A stretch of 64,000 bases of DNA from an uncultured Eubacteriales bacterium (GCA_900551855.1 URXM01000002.1:62001-126000); one strand, 5' to 3'. Numbered from the stretch's first letter, positions 53,692 to 62,920 are shown. Program-made: numbers and translations. The notes: a model not told the origin generated them from the sequence alone.

Positions 53692-55587
53692 TTGCAAACA
53701 CCTTACACCTTGCACTCTTTGCAGAAAAGAATAAAATCAATTTGTTTAGTTTTATTGTTTGTTTTTTGCAGTCTTACTGTTAGGCTTTTTGTTGTGCAGA
53801 TTATAAGTGGAGAAGAACTTCAAAGAAAGGCAACTGATCAGTGGACAAGAGATTTGTCACTGACAGCACCTAGAGGTTCTTTTTTTGATCGCACTGGGGA
53901 CACCTTGGCAGTAAGTTATACAACTTATGATGTTTATGTAAGGGGAAGAGAAGTAAAAAGTCCAACGCATACAGCAACAGTCCTTTCAAACATTTTGGAG
54001 TTAAATTTTCAAACTACTCTTGAAAAAGTTTCAAAAAAGAATGTTTCAGAAGTGTTGCTAAAAATGCAAGTTGATGCAGACAAGGCAGAGCAAATTTATA
54101 ATGCTCATCTAGATGGAATATATTTGACAGAAAATGTTGGAAGATATTATGTTTATGGAAACTTACTGACTCAACTACTTGGTTTTTCGTCTGTTGACAA
54201 TGTTGGTCAAGCAGGGCTTGAAGCATATTTGGATGAATATTTGAAAGGTGAAGACGGCTATTCTTATGTTCAAAGTGATTTGCAAGGGAAAGAAATTGGA
54301 GAAAGTATAAGGTATTATGTGGCTGGAGTTGCGGGGGACAATGTCACGCTTACAGCAGATAGTAAAATTCAAATAATGTTGGAACAAATTTTAGAGCAAG
54401 CGTATGAAGAGCAAAAGGCAAAAAGTGTGACGGGAATTGTTATGAATGCAGAAAGTGGAGAAGTTTTGGCTATATCATCAAAACCAAGTTTTGATTTGAA
54501 TAATCCTCCAAGAGAAGACCTTACGGCACTTTTTGAGCAATCAAAAATGAAAGCAGTGACTGACACTTACGAGCCAGGTTCGACATTTAAAATCTTGACA
54601 CTTGCCGCGGCACTGGAAGCGGGGGTTGTCAGTTTGGACGATCATTTCTATTGCCCAAGTTATCGCATTGTTGATGGACAAAAAATCAAATGTTGGAAAG
54701 CTATTGGACATGGTGATCAAACATTGGCAGAAGCGTTTGCAAACTCTTGCAACTGTTGTTTTATGGATTTGGCATTGAGACTGGGTGTTGACAGATTTTA
54801 TGAATATATGGAAAAATTTGGACTTGGTCAAAAAACTGAAATAACAATAAAAGGAGAAAGTGCTGGAATATTGATGTCAAAATCATCTGTCAAAACAGTA
54901 GATTTGGCAAGAATGGGTTTTGGACATGCAATAGCAGTGACACCTATGCAGTTGTTGTCTATAGTTGCAGGGATAACAAATGGTGGAGTTTATCATACTC
55001 CAACAGTTATCAAAGAAATAAACGATATAAATGGAAACAAAACATATTCTCCAAAAGTTGAAGAAAAAAGGATAATATCCAAAGAGACCAGCGAGATTGT
55101 AAATCAACTTTTGCAAAACGCAGAAAACAAAACGGGAGATTACACTTTTGTTGAGGGGTATAATGTCGGAGGGAAAACAGGAACAGCACAAAAATATGAT
55201 GAAAATGGAAAGATTGCAAATGGAAAATATATCTCAAGTTTTATAGGCACATACCCAGCAGATAATCCAAAATACTTGTTTATGATTTTGGTTGACGAAC
55301 CAAGTGCTGGGGCTTATTATGGTTCGATTGTAGCAGCGCCTTATGGGAAAAGTTTTTTCAGTCAATTCTTTGAGTTTTATGACATTCCAAAAGACGATCC
55401 AAACATAGTTGTTGAAGAAGTGATAATGCCTCAAGTTGTAGGTTTAAGTTTGGCAAATGCTGTTGCAGAACTTAAAAAAGTGGGGCTTGAATATGAGATA
55501 GATGGAGATGGTGGAATTATAAAAAAACAATTGCCACCAGCGGGGACAAAGATTTATAAAGGCAGCATTGTTTTGCTTATAACTTGA
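53692..55587 (+). CDS. Class B penicillin-binding protein with PASTA domain (FtsI/SpoVD type)
   Basis: 631 residues from a TTG start at 53692, 6 nt after GGAGG located inside the preceding gene's end. One N-terminal membrane helix (SICLVLLFVFCSLTVRLFVV), a dimerisation domain (TAPRGSFFDRTGDTLA) and the transpeptidase: Ser-X-X-Lys at 297-300 (PGSTFK), Ser-X-Asn at 352-354 (NSCNCC) and KTG at 495-497 (GGKTGTAQ). The C-terminus (about 570-631) is one PASTA domain (MPQVVGLSLANAVAELKKVG). It cross-links peptidoglycan at the septum or in the spore cortex. Which of FtsI or SpoVD it is cannot be decided. Confidence 0.93.
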   Translation: MQTPYTLHSLQKRIKSICLVLLFVFCSLTVRLFVVQIISGEELQRKATDQWTRDLSLTAPRGSFFDRTGDTLAVSYTTYDVYVRGREVKSPTHTATVLSNILELNFQTTLEKVSKKNVSEVLLKMQVDADKAEQIYNAHLDGIYLTENVGRYYVYGNLLTQLLGFSSVDNVGQAGLEAYLDEYLKGEDGYSYVQSDLQGKEIGESIRYYVAGVAGDNVTLTADSKIQIMLEQILEQAYEEQKAKSVTGIVMNAESGEVLAISSKPSFDLNNPPREDLTALFEQSKMKAVTDTYEPGSTFKILTLAAALEAGVVSLDDHFYCPSYRIVDGQKIKCWKAIGHGDQTLAEAFANSCNCCFMDLALRLGVDRFYEYMEKFGLGQKTEITIKGESAGILMSKSSVKTVDLARMGFGHAIAVTPMQLLSIVAGITNGGVYHTPTVIKEINDINGNKTYSPKVEEKRIISKETSEIVNQLLQNAENKTGDYTFVEGYNVGGKTGTAQKYDENGKIANGKYISSFIGTYPADNPKYLFMILVDEPSAGAYYGSIVAAPYGKSFFSQFFEFYDIPKDDPNIVVEEVIMPQVVGLSLANAVAELKKVGLEYEIDGDGGIIKKQLPPAGTKIYKGSIVLLIT

Positions 55588-55606
55588 TTATAATATGATT
55601 CTTTAT

Positions 55607-55635
55607 TTGATTAAAAAAAAATTATAATATATAAT
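55607..55635 (+). promoter_or_regulatory. Promoter fused to the zinc-peptidase start codon
   Basis: TTGATT (55607-55612), 17 bp, TATAAT (55630-55635). The ATG starts 7 nt after the -10, with no ribosome site. Confidence 0.65.
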
Positions 55636-55641
55636 ATAAGC

Positions 55642-56367
55642 ATGATAACTTATATTGTTTTAGGGATCGTGTTGGTGTTTGTGCTTTTGTTGTGTTTTGC
55701 TTTGGCAATAGCAAGCTTTTCTTTTGACAACTATGCTGACAACTTAAAGAAAACAAATAACTTGAGAAACACTTACGGAATAACAACTTTAGATTATGTT
55801 GGAGCGATAAATAAAAAATATTTTCAAAATAGACTGCAAATTATGGAGTGTCAAGAATATAAAGACCACTATACTACAGGAATTCTTGCTTTAAGTCAAA
55901 AAACAATGCAGTCAAACAGTCTTGCTTCTTTGGCAATCGTTTCTCATGAACTAGGACATGCAAAACAAGATGTTTCAGGAGAAAAACTACAGAAACAATG
56001 GAGAAGAAGAAGAACGGGAAAAATATTAAGTATGTTTTTCCTTCCGCTTGTTTTTGTCGGAGCAGTGTTGAGTTTGCTTCAAGTTTTTGGAGTATTGACT
56101 GAAACATATTATTTGATTGTTGGATTAGTTTGTTTGGGCTTGGCTTTTATTATTTTCTTATTTGTAATTTATCTTAAGTATAAAGAAATTCAAATTGAAA
56201 AAGAAGCTTCAAATTTTGCACTTGATTTTTTGAGAGATATCTTGACCGAAGTCGAAGTCAAAATATGTAAAGAATTTTTAGACAGTGCAAGATTGACATA
56301 TTGGGCAAGTTTGTTTAAGAGTTTACTTGGTTGGACTTTTTTAACAAAACAAGACAATTTATATTGA
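55642..56367 (+). CDS. Membrane zinc metallopeptidase of the YugP type
   Basis: 241 residues. An N-terminal helix (YIVLGIVLVFVLLLCFALAI) and two further helices around 130-180. The catalytic HEXXH is in VSHELGHAKQ (about residue 97). YugP-like enzymes are predicted zinc proteases in Bacillota with few known substrates. No Shine-Dalgarno sequence; the -10 element ends 6 nt before the ATG, so it is probably leaderless. Followed by a bidirectional terminator (56384-56419). Confidence 0.88.
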   Translation: MITYIVLGIVLVFVLLLCFALAIASFSFDNYADNLKKTNNLRNTYGITTLDYVGAINKKYFQNRLQIMECQEYKDHYTTGILALSQKTMQSNSLASLAIVSHELGHAKQDVSGEKLQKQWRRRRTGKILSMFFLPLVFVGAVLSLLQVFGVLTETYYLIVGLVCLGLAFIIFLFVIYLKYKEIQIEKEASNFALDFLRDILTEVEVKICKEFLDSARLTYWASLFKSLLGWTFLTKQDNLY

Positions 56368-56383
56368 TTTATTATAGAAAGCA

Positions 56384-56419
56384 AAAAAAGATAGTGAAAA
56401 TTTCTTCGCTATCTTTTTT
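56384..56419. terminator. Bidirectional terminator
   Basis: AAAAAAGATAGTG pairs with CGCTATCTTTTTT (one G-U), serving the zinc peptidase (plus) and the DUF1540 gene (minus). Similar in sequence to the stem at 40417-40447. Confidence 0.8.
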
Positions 56420-56433
56420 CATGTTTCAAAAAA

Positions 56434-56628
56434 TTATGGAGCATCAATTGAACCGTTGCAATTTTTGCAAATATAACTTTTGCAAAAGTGCGGAGTTTCT
56501 TCATTTGGCAAAAAACTTTTTTCTCCCATTGAGACATCAATCATAAGTTTGTTGCAAACATTTCCTTTTTCGTTATAGACACAATCTTTCACATTACATC
56601 GAACTCCAGAATTTTGTTTTTCTATCAT
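56434..56628 (-). CDS. DUF1540-like small cysteine protein
   Basis: 64 residues from the ATG at 56628 (AAGGAGG upstream). Motif pattern VRCNVKDCVYNEKGNVCN and HFCKSYICKNCN fits DUF1540-type proteins, probably a metal-binding fold. In spore formers such proteins are often made during sporulation. The function here is unknown. Confidence 0.8.
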   Translation of the reverse strand: MIEKQNSGVRCNVKDCVYNEKGNVCNKLMIDVSMGEKSFLPNEETPHFCKSYICKNCNGSIDAP

Positions 56629-56727
56629 AAAACCTCCTTGCAAAATTATTATTTGAAAATAAACAAAAAATATTATTTAAAGTAATATATTTACAATTTA
56701 ATTTTCATATATTTAATTGATAAACTG

Positions 56728-56756
56728 TTGACATTCTGTGATTAAAAAGGTAAAAT
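56728..56756 (+). promoter_or_regulatory. Promoter of small membrane protein 1
   Basis: TTGACA (56728-56733), 17 bp, TAAAAT (56751-56756). Confidence 0.8.
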
Positions 56757-56787
56757 TATTATAAGTAAAATAAAAGGAGATATGGAA

Positions 56788-57024
56788 ATGGCAAAGAAAA
56801 CAACAAAAAGAAGATCAGATTATTTTGGTTTGGGATATATTGTAAGTCTTATCCTTGCAATCATTCCTGTAACAGCTTGGATTCTTGGAGCAATCACAAG
56901 ATTTTCAGAAGGTAAAATTGTTGCTGGACTTATCAGATTGATATTTGGTTTCAATATCGTTTGGATTTGCGACCTTATATTGATGATCGTAAGAAAACAC
57001 ATTTTAAGACTTTTGAATATATAA
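56788..57024 (+). CDS. Small membrane protein 1
   Basis: 78 residues from the second ATG (56788), 8 nt after GGAG. Basic start (MAKKTTKRRSDYF) then two membrane helices (YIVSLILAIIPVTAWILGAI and FGFNIVWICDLILMIV). Similar in its end (WxxDLILxIVR) to the next gene, so the two are probably paralogues. The function is unknown; PspC/YneK-type small membrane proteins are possible comparisons. Confidence 0.7.
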   Translation: MAKKTTKRRSDYFGLGYIVSLILAIIPVTAWILGAITRFSEGKIVAGLIRLIFGFNIVWICDLILMIVRKHILRLLNI

Positions 57025-57036
57025 TTTTACAGAAGA

Positions 57037-57065
57037 AAAAAGACAACTGAAGAAGTTGTCTTTTT
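57037..57065 (+). terminator. Terminator after small membrane protein 1
   Basis: AAAAAGACAACT pairs with AGTTGTCTTTTT, 5-nt loop. Confidence 0.85.
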
Positions 57066-57085
57066 GATTATTAAAAGGAGATTTT

Positions 57086-57319
57086 ATGAGAGACATAATA
57101 AAATTTTTTGATGGATTGCCACTTATAGTAAAAATTATTTTTGCCCTTCCATTTTTAGATATTTTGTGGGCAGTTTACAGACTTTCTCGTTCTATTGACA
57201 AAGAAAATGCATTAGGTATTGTTTTGGCTGTGTTGATGTTGTTCTTTTGTCCAGCAATTTTCTGGATTGTTGACATCATAACACTTATTGTCAGAGAAGA
57301 AGTCCTTTGGATTGATTAA
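57086..57319 (+). CDS. Small membrane protein 2
   Basis: 77 residues, ATG with AAAAGGAG upstream. Two membrane helices (LIVKIIFALPFLDILWAVY and IVLAVLMLFFCPAIFWIVDI). Its C-terminal WIVDIITLIVREEVL resembles the previous gene's WICDLILMIVRKHIL. Probably a tandem duplicate; the function is unknown. Confidence 0.7.
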   Translation: MRDIIKFFDGLPLIVKIIFALPFLDILWAVYRLSRSIDKENALGIVLAVLMLFFCPAIFWIVDIITLIVREEVLWID

Positions 57320-57324
57320 AAAAG

Positions 57325-57352
57325 AAAACTCTCAAATTTTTGAGAGTTTTTT
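57325..57352. terminator. Bidirectional terminator between small membrane protein 2 and the glycosyltransferase
   Basis: AAAACTCTCA pairs with TGAGAGTTTT, followed by T-run. Confidence 0.85.
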
Positions 57353-58640
57353 ATTGCTTTGAAATTGTTTCAAGATCTTCAATTTTCTTTGTTGATTGAT
57401 GCTTGATAGGTACCCATTCAACTTTCTTGAACAATGTGATAAAAGGAATTGGAATAAGAGCAATCATAAAAAGAGGATAAACAAGCATAGAAATAATTTT
57501 GTTTTTTGAAGAAACTTTTATTCTTTTCCAATCTTTTATCACTGCTAATGAGCCATAAACAAAGAATCCCAAATAAAGAATTGCGAAGAATTTTAACAAA
57601 CCTAACAGCAAAAGTCCAACTGTCAAGAAAAAAGGTTCTCCTGCAATAAGTTTGACAATACATTCTATAAAAGCCCAAAGGCCATTTACAAGAGCCCAAG
57701 AGGTAGAACACAATGGAATAGGTGATAGATAAATAATGAAATCAAAAAAGGTAAATTTTAATGTTGTAAATAGTTTCAAGAAAAGTTTTCCAACAAACAT
57801 ACTTAAAACAACATAAGAACCTTTTTGCCATCTCAATCTTTGTTTGTATGTTTGTTTTAATGTTGTAGGTTGTTCATCATAGAATATAGCATCATCGCAA
57901 TAGGCTGCTCTTGTGTTTTTAACAACTTTGTCACAAGACAATTGAGTATCTTCAGATATAGTATTATAAGGCCAACCTTGTTTATAATCAAAGACTTCAG
58001 TTGAGATCAAAAACCCAGTACCAGAAACAAAAGTTGATAAATTTAAAAGATTTCTTGGCCCATGTAAAAAACGACAATCCCTTATAAAACCAACTGAAGA
58101 GCCCATTGCCATTATGCTTTCATCATAATTCTTTGAAGCCCTGTAAGATGTTATAATTTTTTCTCCGCTGTCAAAAGCGTTGTTCATTTCTTTTATGTAA
58201 TTTTTATCCAAAATGTTGTCAGCATCAAAAACAAAAAATCCTTCAGGATGGTAATCAGGGAAATCTCTTACCATATTTTTTAAAATCAAATTTAATGGAT
58301 AACATTTTCCAATCTTTGTAGGATCGTGTCTTTCGTAAACTATTGCACCTTTTTCTCTTGCTATTTGAGCAGTTTTATCGTTTGGAGAACAATTATCTGC
58401 ACAAACAAAAATTTTAATTTTTGACATGTCATAATTTTGATTGTTTATACTATCAATAAGTTGACCAATAACGGATTCTTCATTTCTTCCTGCAATTAAG
58501 ATGGCATATTCGTGATCTTTTTTTGCAGGTTTATATTTTTTTACTTTAAACAATCCTATAACAACAAATAAGATTTGATATAGCATTAAAATAGTAAAAA
58601 AATTCCAAACAACTGAGTTTATGATATCGTAAATAGACAT
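57351..58640 (-). CDS. Membrane GT2 glycosyltransferase (processive type)
   Basis: 429 residues. N-terminal helix (about 10-30), GT2 catalytic domain (about 45-270) with ILIAGRNEES, the DXD-like FVFDADN, the acceptor motif SEDTQLS and the processive QRLRW motif. Three or four C-terminal helices follow (about 285-410). This is the arrangement of IcaA/NodC/BcsA-like synthases that make and export polysaccharide or glycolipid. The product is unknown; no partner genes are adjacent. Confidence 0.88.
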   Translation of the reverse strand: MSIYDIINSVVWNFFTILMLYQILFVVIGLFKVKKYKPAKKDHEYAILIAGRNEESVIGQLIDSINNQNYDMSKIKIFVCADNCSPNDKTAQIAREKGAIVYERHDPTKIGKCYPLNLILKNMVRDFPDYHPEGFFVFDADNILDKNYIKEMNNAFDSGEKIITSYRASKNYDESIMAMGSSVGFIRDCRFLHGPRNLLNLSTFVSGTGFLISTEVFDYKQGWPYNTISEDTQLSCDKVVKNTRAAYCDDAIFYDEQPTTLKQTYKQRLRWQKGSYVVLSMFVGKLFLKLFTTLKFTFFDFIIYLSPIPLCSTSWALVNGLWAFIECIVKLIAGEPFFLTVGLLLLGLLKFFAILYLGFFVYGSLAVIKDWKRIKVSSKNKIISMLVYPLFMIALIPIPFITLFKKVEWVPIKHQSTKKIEDLETISKQ

Positions 58641-58748
58641 AACGCAACTCCTAAAGCATCTTTTCTATAATACTACAATGAAAAAAATTAGTCAATAAGA
58701 AAAAATCATCTTTTATAGATGACTTTTTATTTAAATTATATAATATTA

Positions 58749-60134
58749 TTAAAACTTAATTTTTTCTGCTATATATTTGCTTATTTCAGAAATTGGCAAA
58801 CGGATTTGTTCCATTGTGTCTCTGTCTCTGATTGTGACAGAGTTGTCTTCAAGTGTGTCAAAGTCAATTGTCACGCAATATGGAGTTCCGATTTCGTCTT
58901 CACGACGATATCTTTTCCCGATAGAACCAGATTCATCATAATCACAGTTGAATTCTTTTGAAAGATTGCGATAAACTTCTTTTGCTTTTTCTGAAAGTTT
59001 TTTAGAAAGTGGAAGAACGGCAACTTTATAAGGAGCAAGTGCAGGCAAAAGGTGCAAAACAACTCTTGTGTCATTTTCTCCAACTGTTTCTTCTGCATAG
59101 GCATTGCAAAGAATTGTTAAAAACATTCTGTCAACACCAAGGGCAGGTTCAACAACATAAGGAATATATTTTTCATTTGTTATAGGATCAATATATTCCA
59201 TATTTTCGCCACTAAATTGTTGATGTTGCTTCAAATCATAGTCAGTTCTGTCAGCAATTCCCCAAAGTTCTCCCCAACCAAATGGGAACAAAAATTCAAA
59301 GTCGCAGGTTGCTTTGCTGTAGAAACTTAATTCTTCTTTTGAGTGATTTCTTTCTCTCAAATTTTCTTTCTTTATTCCAAGATCATAAAGCCAAGTTCTC
59401 ATTTGATTTTTGTAATAATCAAACCACTCTAAGTCTGTTCCAGGTTTGCAGAAAAATTCAAGTTCCATTTGTTCGAACTCTCTTGTTCTGAAGATAAAGT
59501 TTCCTGGGGTGATTTCGTTTCTGAAACTTCTTCCCATTTGTGCTATACCAAAAGGCATTTTTGGTCTTTGAGTTCTTACAACATTTTTGTAGTCAACAAA
59601 CATTGCTTGTGCTGTTTCTGGACGCAAGTAAACTTCGCTTTTTGCATCTTCAGTGACACCCATAAATGTTTTAAACATCAAATTGAAGTTTCTCAAACCA
59701 GTAAAATTGCTGTGACCGCAGTTTGGACACTTGATTTTGTTGTCTTGAATGTATTTTTCCATATCTTCTCTTGACATTCCTTCAGCAGAAACAGTTCCGT
59801 TTGAAGCTTCTTCAATCAAATGATCAGCACGAAATCTTTGTTTACAACTTTTACAGTCAATCAAAGGATCAGAAAAGTTTGTAAGGTGTCCACTTGCTTG
59901 CCAAACCTTTGGATTCATAATTATTGCAGCATCTATACCAATGTTGTATTCGTTTTCGTGAACAAATCTTTTCCACCAAAGATCTTTAATGTTCTTTTTC
60001 AATTCGCTTCCAATTGGACCATAATCCCAACTGTTTGCAAGACCTCCATAAATTTCACTTCCTGGAAATACAAAACCTCTTGCTTTGCAAAGGTTTACGA
60101 TCTTGTCCATTGTTAAATTTGTCTTTTCTTCCAT
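58749..60134 (-). CDS. glyQS: Glycyl-tRNA synthetase (dimeric class II)
   Basis: 461 residues, the single-chain alpha2-type enzyme. Class II motifs: [16 protein letters not shown] near the start, [17 protein letters not shown] and [31 protein letters not shown] split by motif 2, [15 protein letters not shown] as motif 3. A zinc site (CKSC and CPNC) is near residues 90-145. Controlled by a T-box leader just upstream. Confidence 0.97.
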   Translation of the reverse strand: MEEKTNLTMDKIVNLCKARGFVFPGSEIYGGLANSWDYGPIGSELKKNIKDLWWKRFVHENEYNIGIDAAIIMNPKVWQASGHLTNFSDPLIDCKSCKQRFRADHLIEEASNGTVSAEGMSREDMEKYIQDNKIKCPNCGHSNFTGLRNFNLMFKTFMGVTEDAKSEVYLRPETAQAMFVDYKNVVRTQRPKMPFGIAQMGRSFRNEITPGNFIFRTREFEQMELEFFCKPGTDLEWFDYYKNQMRTWLYDLGIKKENLRERNHSKEELSFYSKATCDFEFLFPFGWGELWGIADRTDYDLKQHQQFSGENMEYIDPITNEKYIPYVVEPALGVDRMFLTILCNAYAEETVGENDTRVVLHLLPALAPYKVAVLPLSKKLSEKAKEVYRNLSKEFNCDYDESGSIGKRYRREDEIGTPYCVTIDFDTLEDNSVTIRDRDTMEQIRLPISEISKYIAEKIKF

Positions 60135-60311
60135 AATACGCTCCTTTTACTTTTTGACACTTTATAATAAAAAAACTGTGCCAAAATACTATCAGCACAG
60201 GGGCGACCAAAAGGACGCTGTTCCACCCTATTTCATAAGAGAAACTCTTACCTCATTACTGTCTTTACGCCGACAAGCGTTTGCTCGGGAGTTGCCAATT
60301 CCGTCATTGCT
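60135..60311 (-). promoter_or_regulatory. Glycine T-box riboswitch in the glyQS leader
   Basis: On the minus strand the leader contains AGGGTGGAACAGCG at 60216-60229, the conserved T-box that pairs with uncharged tRNA. A terminator stem (CTGTGC / GCACAG, 60176-60200) with T-run follows. Stem I lies at about 60240-60305; a candidate GGC specifier occurs in TTGGCAA. Uncharged tRNA-Gly would favour the antiterminator. The promoter is TTGACA (60341-60346), 17 bp, TAAACT (60318-60323). Confidence 0.9.
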
Positions 60312-60346
60312 ATTGAAAGTTTACAATAAAAACTTTTTATTGTCAA

Positions 60347-60617
60347 TTGTTTTTATATAAAAGAAAAAATAATATTTTGTTAAAATAAGTAATAAAATAA
60401 GAAAAAATATTTAATATTAAAAATAAATTATAATAAAAAACAATTTAAAATAATAATTTTAATAAAAATAAATAAAAAACAAGCAAAAATGCTTGTTTTT
60501 TCTAAAAATACCATAAATAAATGCGAAAAAATGATTAAAAAATTGATTTTTTATTGTTTTTTTTAATAATTTTAATATTATTTTTGTGTTTTTATTTATT
60601 TTTTTTAATTTTTAAAT
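60347..60617. other. AT-rich intergenic stretch with one terminator
   Basis: Very A/T-rich. The only structure is a terminator at 60475-60500 (AAAAACAAGCA / TGCTTGTTTTT, 4-nt loop), which serves the ABC-F operon. No gene is supported. Confidence 0.7.
60475..60500 (-). terminator. Terminator of the ABC-F operon
   Basis: An 11-bp stem with A- and T-runs, 118 bp past the ABC-F stop. Confidence 0.7.
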
Positions 60618-62198
60618 TTAATTTTTAAATTTTTCCATATATTCTTCATAAGACATTTGTTTGTCAATTATTGTATTTTCATCAACAATATCAATAATTC
60701 TGTTTGCTACAGTTTCAATAATTTCTTGGTCTCCTGTTGCAAAAAGCATACATCCTCTGAAGTTTATCATACCTTTGTTTAAAGAGGTAATACTTTCAAG
60801 GTCCAAATGGTTTGTTGGCTCGTCCAAAATCAAGAAGTTTCCTGATTCAAGCATAATTTTTGCAAGCATACATCTTACTTTTTCTCCACCAGACAAAACA
60901 TTGACTTCTTTCAAACTTTCTTCTCCAGAAAACAACATTCTTCCAAGCCAACCACGAACATAACTTTCTGTCTTGTCTTTTGAATATTGTCTAAGCCAAT
61001 CTACAATGCTTAAATGGCAGTTTTCAAAATATTCTCTGTTATCTTGTGGCAAATATGAATATTTTATAGTCTTTCCCCAGTGGATTTGTCCACTATCTGC
61101 AGATTCTTTTCCTGTCAAAATGTTGAAAAGTGTTGTCAAAACCAAACTGTTTGAAGAAAGGAAAACAATTTTTTGACCATGCTCAACAGTGAATGACAGA
61201 TTTTTAAACATTCCTGCCTTTGTAAGTTTTTCCACTTTCAAAATTTCTTTTCCGATTTCTTGTTCGTATCTAAAATCTACATAAGGGTATTTTCTTGAAG
61301 AAGGCTTAAAGTCTTCAATTGTCAACTTTTCCAATTCTTTCTTTCTGCTTGTGGCTTGTCTTGATTTTGAAGCGTTTGCAGAGAATCTTGCAATAAAGTC
61401 TTTCAATTCTTTTGCACGCTGTTCTGCTTTTTTGTTTTGGTCTTTTGCTTGTCTTGCCAAAAGTTGACTTGTTTCATACCAGAAATCATAGTTTCCAAGA
61501 TACATATTGATTTCGCCAAAGTCTACATCGCAAATGTGGGTGCAGACTTTGTTTAAGAAGTGTCTGTTGTGTGATACGATGATAACTATGTTTTGAAAAT
61601 CAAGTAAGAAGTTTTCTAGCCATCTTATTGTTTTAAAGTCCAAATTGTTTGTTGGTTCATCAAGAATAAGAATATCAGGATTTCCAAACAAAGCTTGTGC
61701 CAACAACACCTTGACTTTGAGTTTAGAATCCAAAGTTGACATAAGATCATAGAAAGAACTTTCTGGAACTCCTAAGTTTTGAAGTAAAGTTTTTGCTTCG
61801 CTGTCGGCTTCCCAGCCACCAAGTTCGGCATATTCTGTTTCAAGTTCGCCGGCCCTTATGCCATCTGCTTCTGAAAAATCAGGTTTTGCGTAAAGTGCAT
61901 CTTTTTCTTTTTGAATTTCCATCAATCTTTTATGGCCAAGCAAAACAGTGTCCAAAACTGTTTCGTTGTCATATTTGTTTTGATTTTGTTCCAAAACAGA
62001 CATTCTTTCGCCAGGGGTAATGAACACTTCCCCAGTGTTTGGTTCGATTTCTCCTGTCAATATCTTCAAAAAAGTAGATTTACCGGCACCGTTTGCGCCG
62101 ATAATTCCGTAACAATTTCCTTTTGTAAACTTCAAATTTACATCTTTATATAATGTTCTTCCGCCAAATGCTAGCGAAACATTGATTGCTTGAATCAT
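60618..62198 (-). CDS. ABC-F family ATPase with one degenerate ATP site
   Basis: 526 residues with two ABC domains and no membrane segment; ABC-F proteins act on ribosomes. NBD1 has a proper Walker A (GANGAGKSTFLKIL) and Walker B (DILILDEPTNNLD), but its signature is STLDSKLKVK instead of LSGGQ. NBD2 has the proper signature LSGGEKVRCML and FLILDEPTNHLD, but its Walker A is FLSSNSLVLTT without the lysine. In the sandwich dimer one site (NBD1 Walker A with NBD2 signature) is intact and the other is degenerate. Resembles the YbiT-like group. AAGGAG precedes the ATG. Confidence 0.9.
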   Translation of the reverse strand: MIQAINVSLAFGGRTLYKDVNLKFTKGNCYGIIGANGAGKSTFLKILTGEIEPNTGEVFITPGERMSVLEQNQNKYDNETVLDTVLLGHKRLMEIQKEKDALYAKPDFSEADGIRAGELETEYAELGGWEADSEAKTLLQNLGVPESSFYDLMSTLDSKLKVKVLLAQALFGNPDILILDEPTNNLDFKTIRWLENFLLDFQNIVIIVSHNRHFLNKVCTHICDVDFGEINMYLGNYDFWYETSQLLARQAKDQNKKAEQRAKELKDFIARFSANASKSRQATSRKKELEKLTIEDFKPSSRKYPYVDFRYEQEIGKEILKVEKLTKAGMFKNLSFTVEHGQKIVFLSSNSLVLTTLFNILTGKESADSGQIHWGKTIKYSYLPQDNREYFENCHLSIVDWLRQYSKDKTESYVRGWLGRMLFSGEESLKEVNVLSGGEKVRCMLAKIMLESGNFLILDEPTNHLDLESITSLNKGMINFRGCMLFATGDQEIIETVANRIIDIVDENTIIDKQMSYEEYMEKFKN

Positions 62199-62914
62199 TA
62201 TTTCTCCTTAACTACATTTTTTTCTTTTTTTGATTTATTATTGTTGTTTTTAAGTTTTTTCTCTATTTTTGAAACTTTTTCTTTGGTTTTTGTTGATGTT
62301 TTCTTTTTGTTTATAGAAAGATTCTTTTGATTTTCTTTTATTTGCTCATTAACGATTTGAGAATTCATTTCTCTTTCAACTTTTTGTTTTTTCTCAATCA
62401 ACTGCAATTTTTCAAGATAAGAGATTTCATATTTATCTTCCAAGTTGTTCAACAAAGATTTCAAATCTGTGTGCTCATCAAAAAGACCATCCAGCATTTT
62501 TGATAAAATAGGATTTATTTGATAAATTTCTTGAAAGGCGTCTTTTTCATCGAATCTTTGATTTTTAAATTCGGATAAAATTGATTTTGTTATGTCAATT
62601 CTGATATTGAAATAAACATTTAATTTTTCGGAAAATTCAGGAGAAAAATCAAAATTTGATATATTTTTTTTGATTTTTTTCATATTTTTTACTGAATTTT
62701 TGAAATATTTTTTTATTTCGCTTTTATTTTCATAAATAAAATCAGGAAAGACTATTTTGGCTGACATTTGATTTAGATACAATCTTTCTTTCAAAAGTTC
62801 TTTTGTCATAACAAAATTTCTTGGCAAAGGACTAAAGCCTGTCAGTTTGTAAACTTTCCCCAATCTAGGGTTTATCATGTTTAAAAAGTTATAAATTTCA
62901 TAATTTGTATTCAT
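62198..62914 (-). CDS. Unknown lysine-rich protein, 238 residues
   Basis: Start taken at 62914 (MNTNYEIYNFLNMINPRLGK), because the promoter lies within the longer frame. The N-terminal 170 residues look folded and mixed in charge (IVFPDFIYENKSEIKKYF); the last 80 are a very basic, Lys-rich tail (KKKTSTKTKEKVSKIEKKL). No motif is recognised. The stop codon and the ABC-F ATG overlap (TAATG), so the two are co-expressed; a ribosome or RNA role is inferred from this. No ribosome site precedes its ATG. Confidence 0.75.
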   Translation of the reverse strand: MNTNYEIYNFLNMINPRLGKVYKLTGFSPLPRNFVMTKELLKERLYLNQMSAKIVFPDFIYENKSEIKKYFKNSVKNMKKIKKNISNFDFSPEFSEKLNVYFNIRIDITKSILSEFKNQRFDEKDAFQEIYQINPILSKMLDGLFDEHTDLKSLLNNLEDKYEISYLEKLQLIEKKQKVEREMNSQIVNEQIKENQKNLSINKKKTSTKTKEKVSKIEKKLKNNNNKSKKEKNVVKEK

Positions 62915-62920
62915 AAAATC

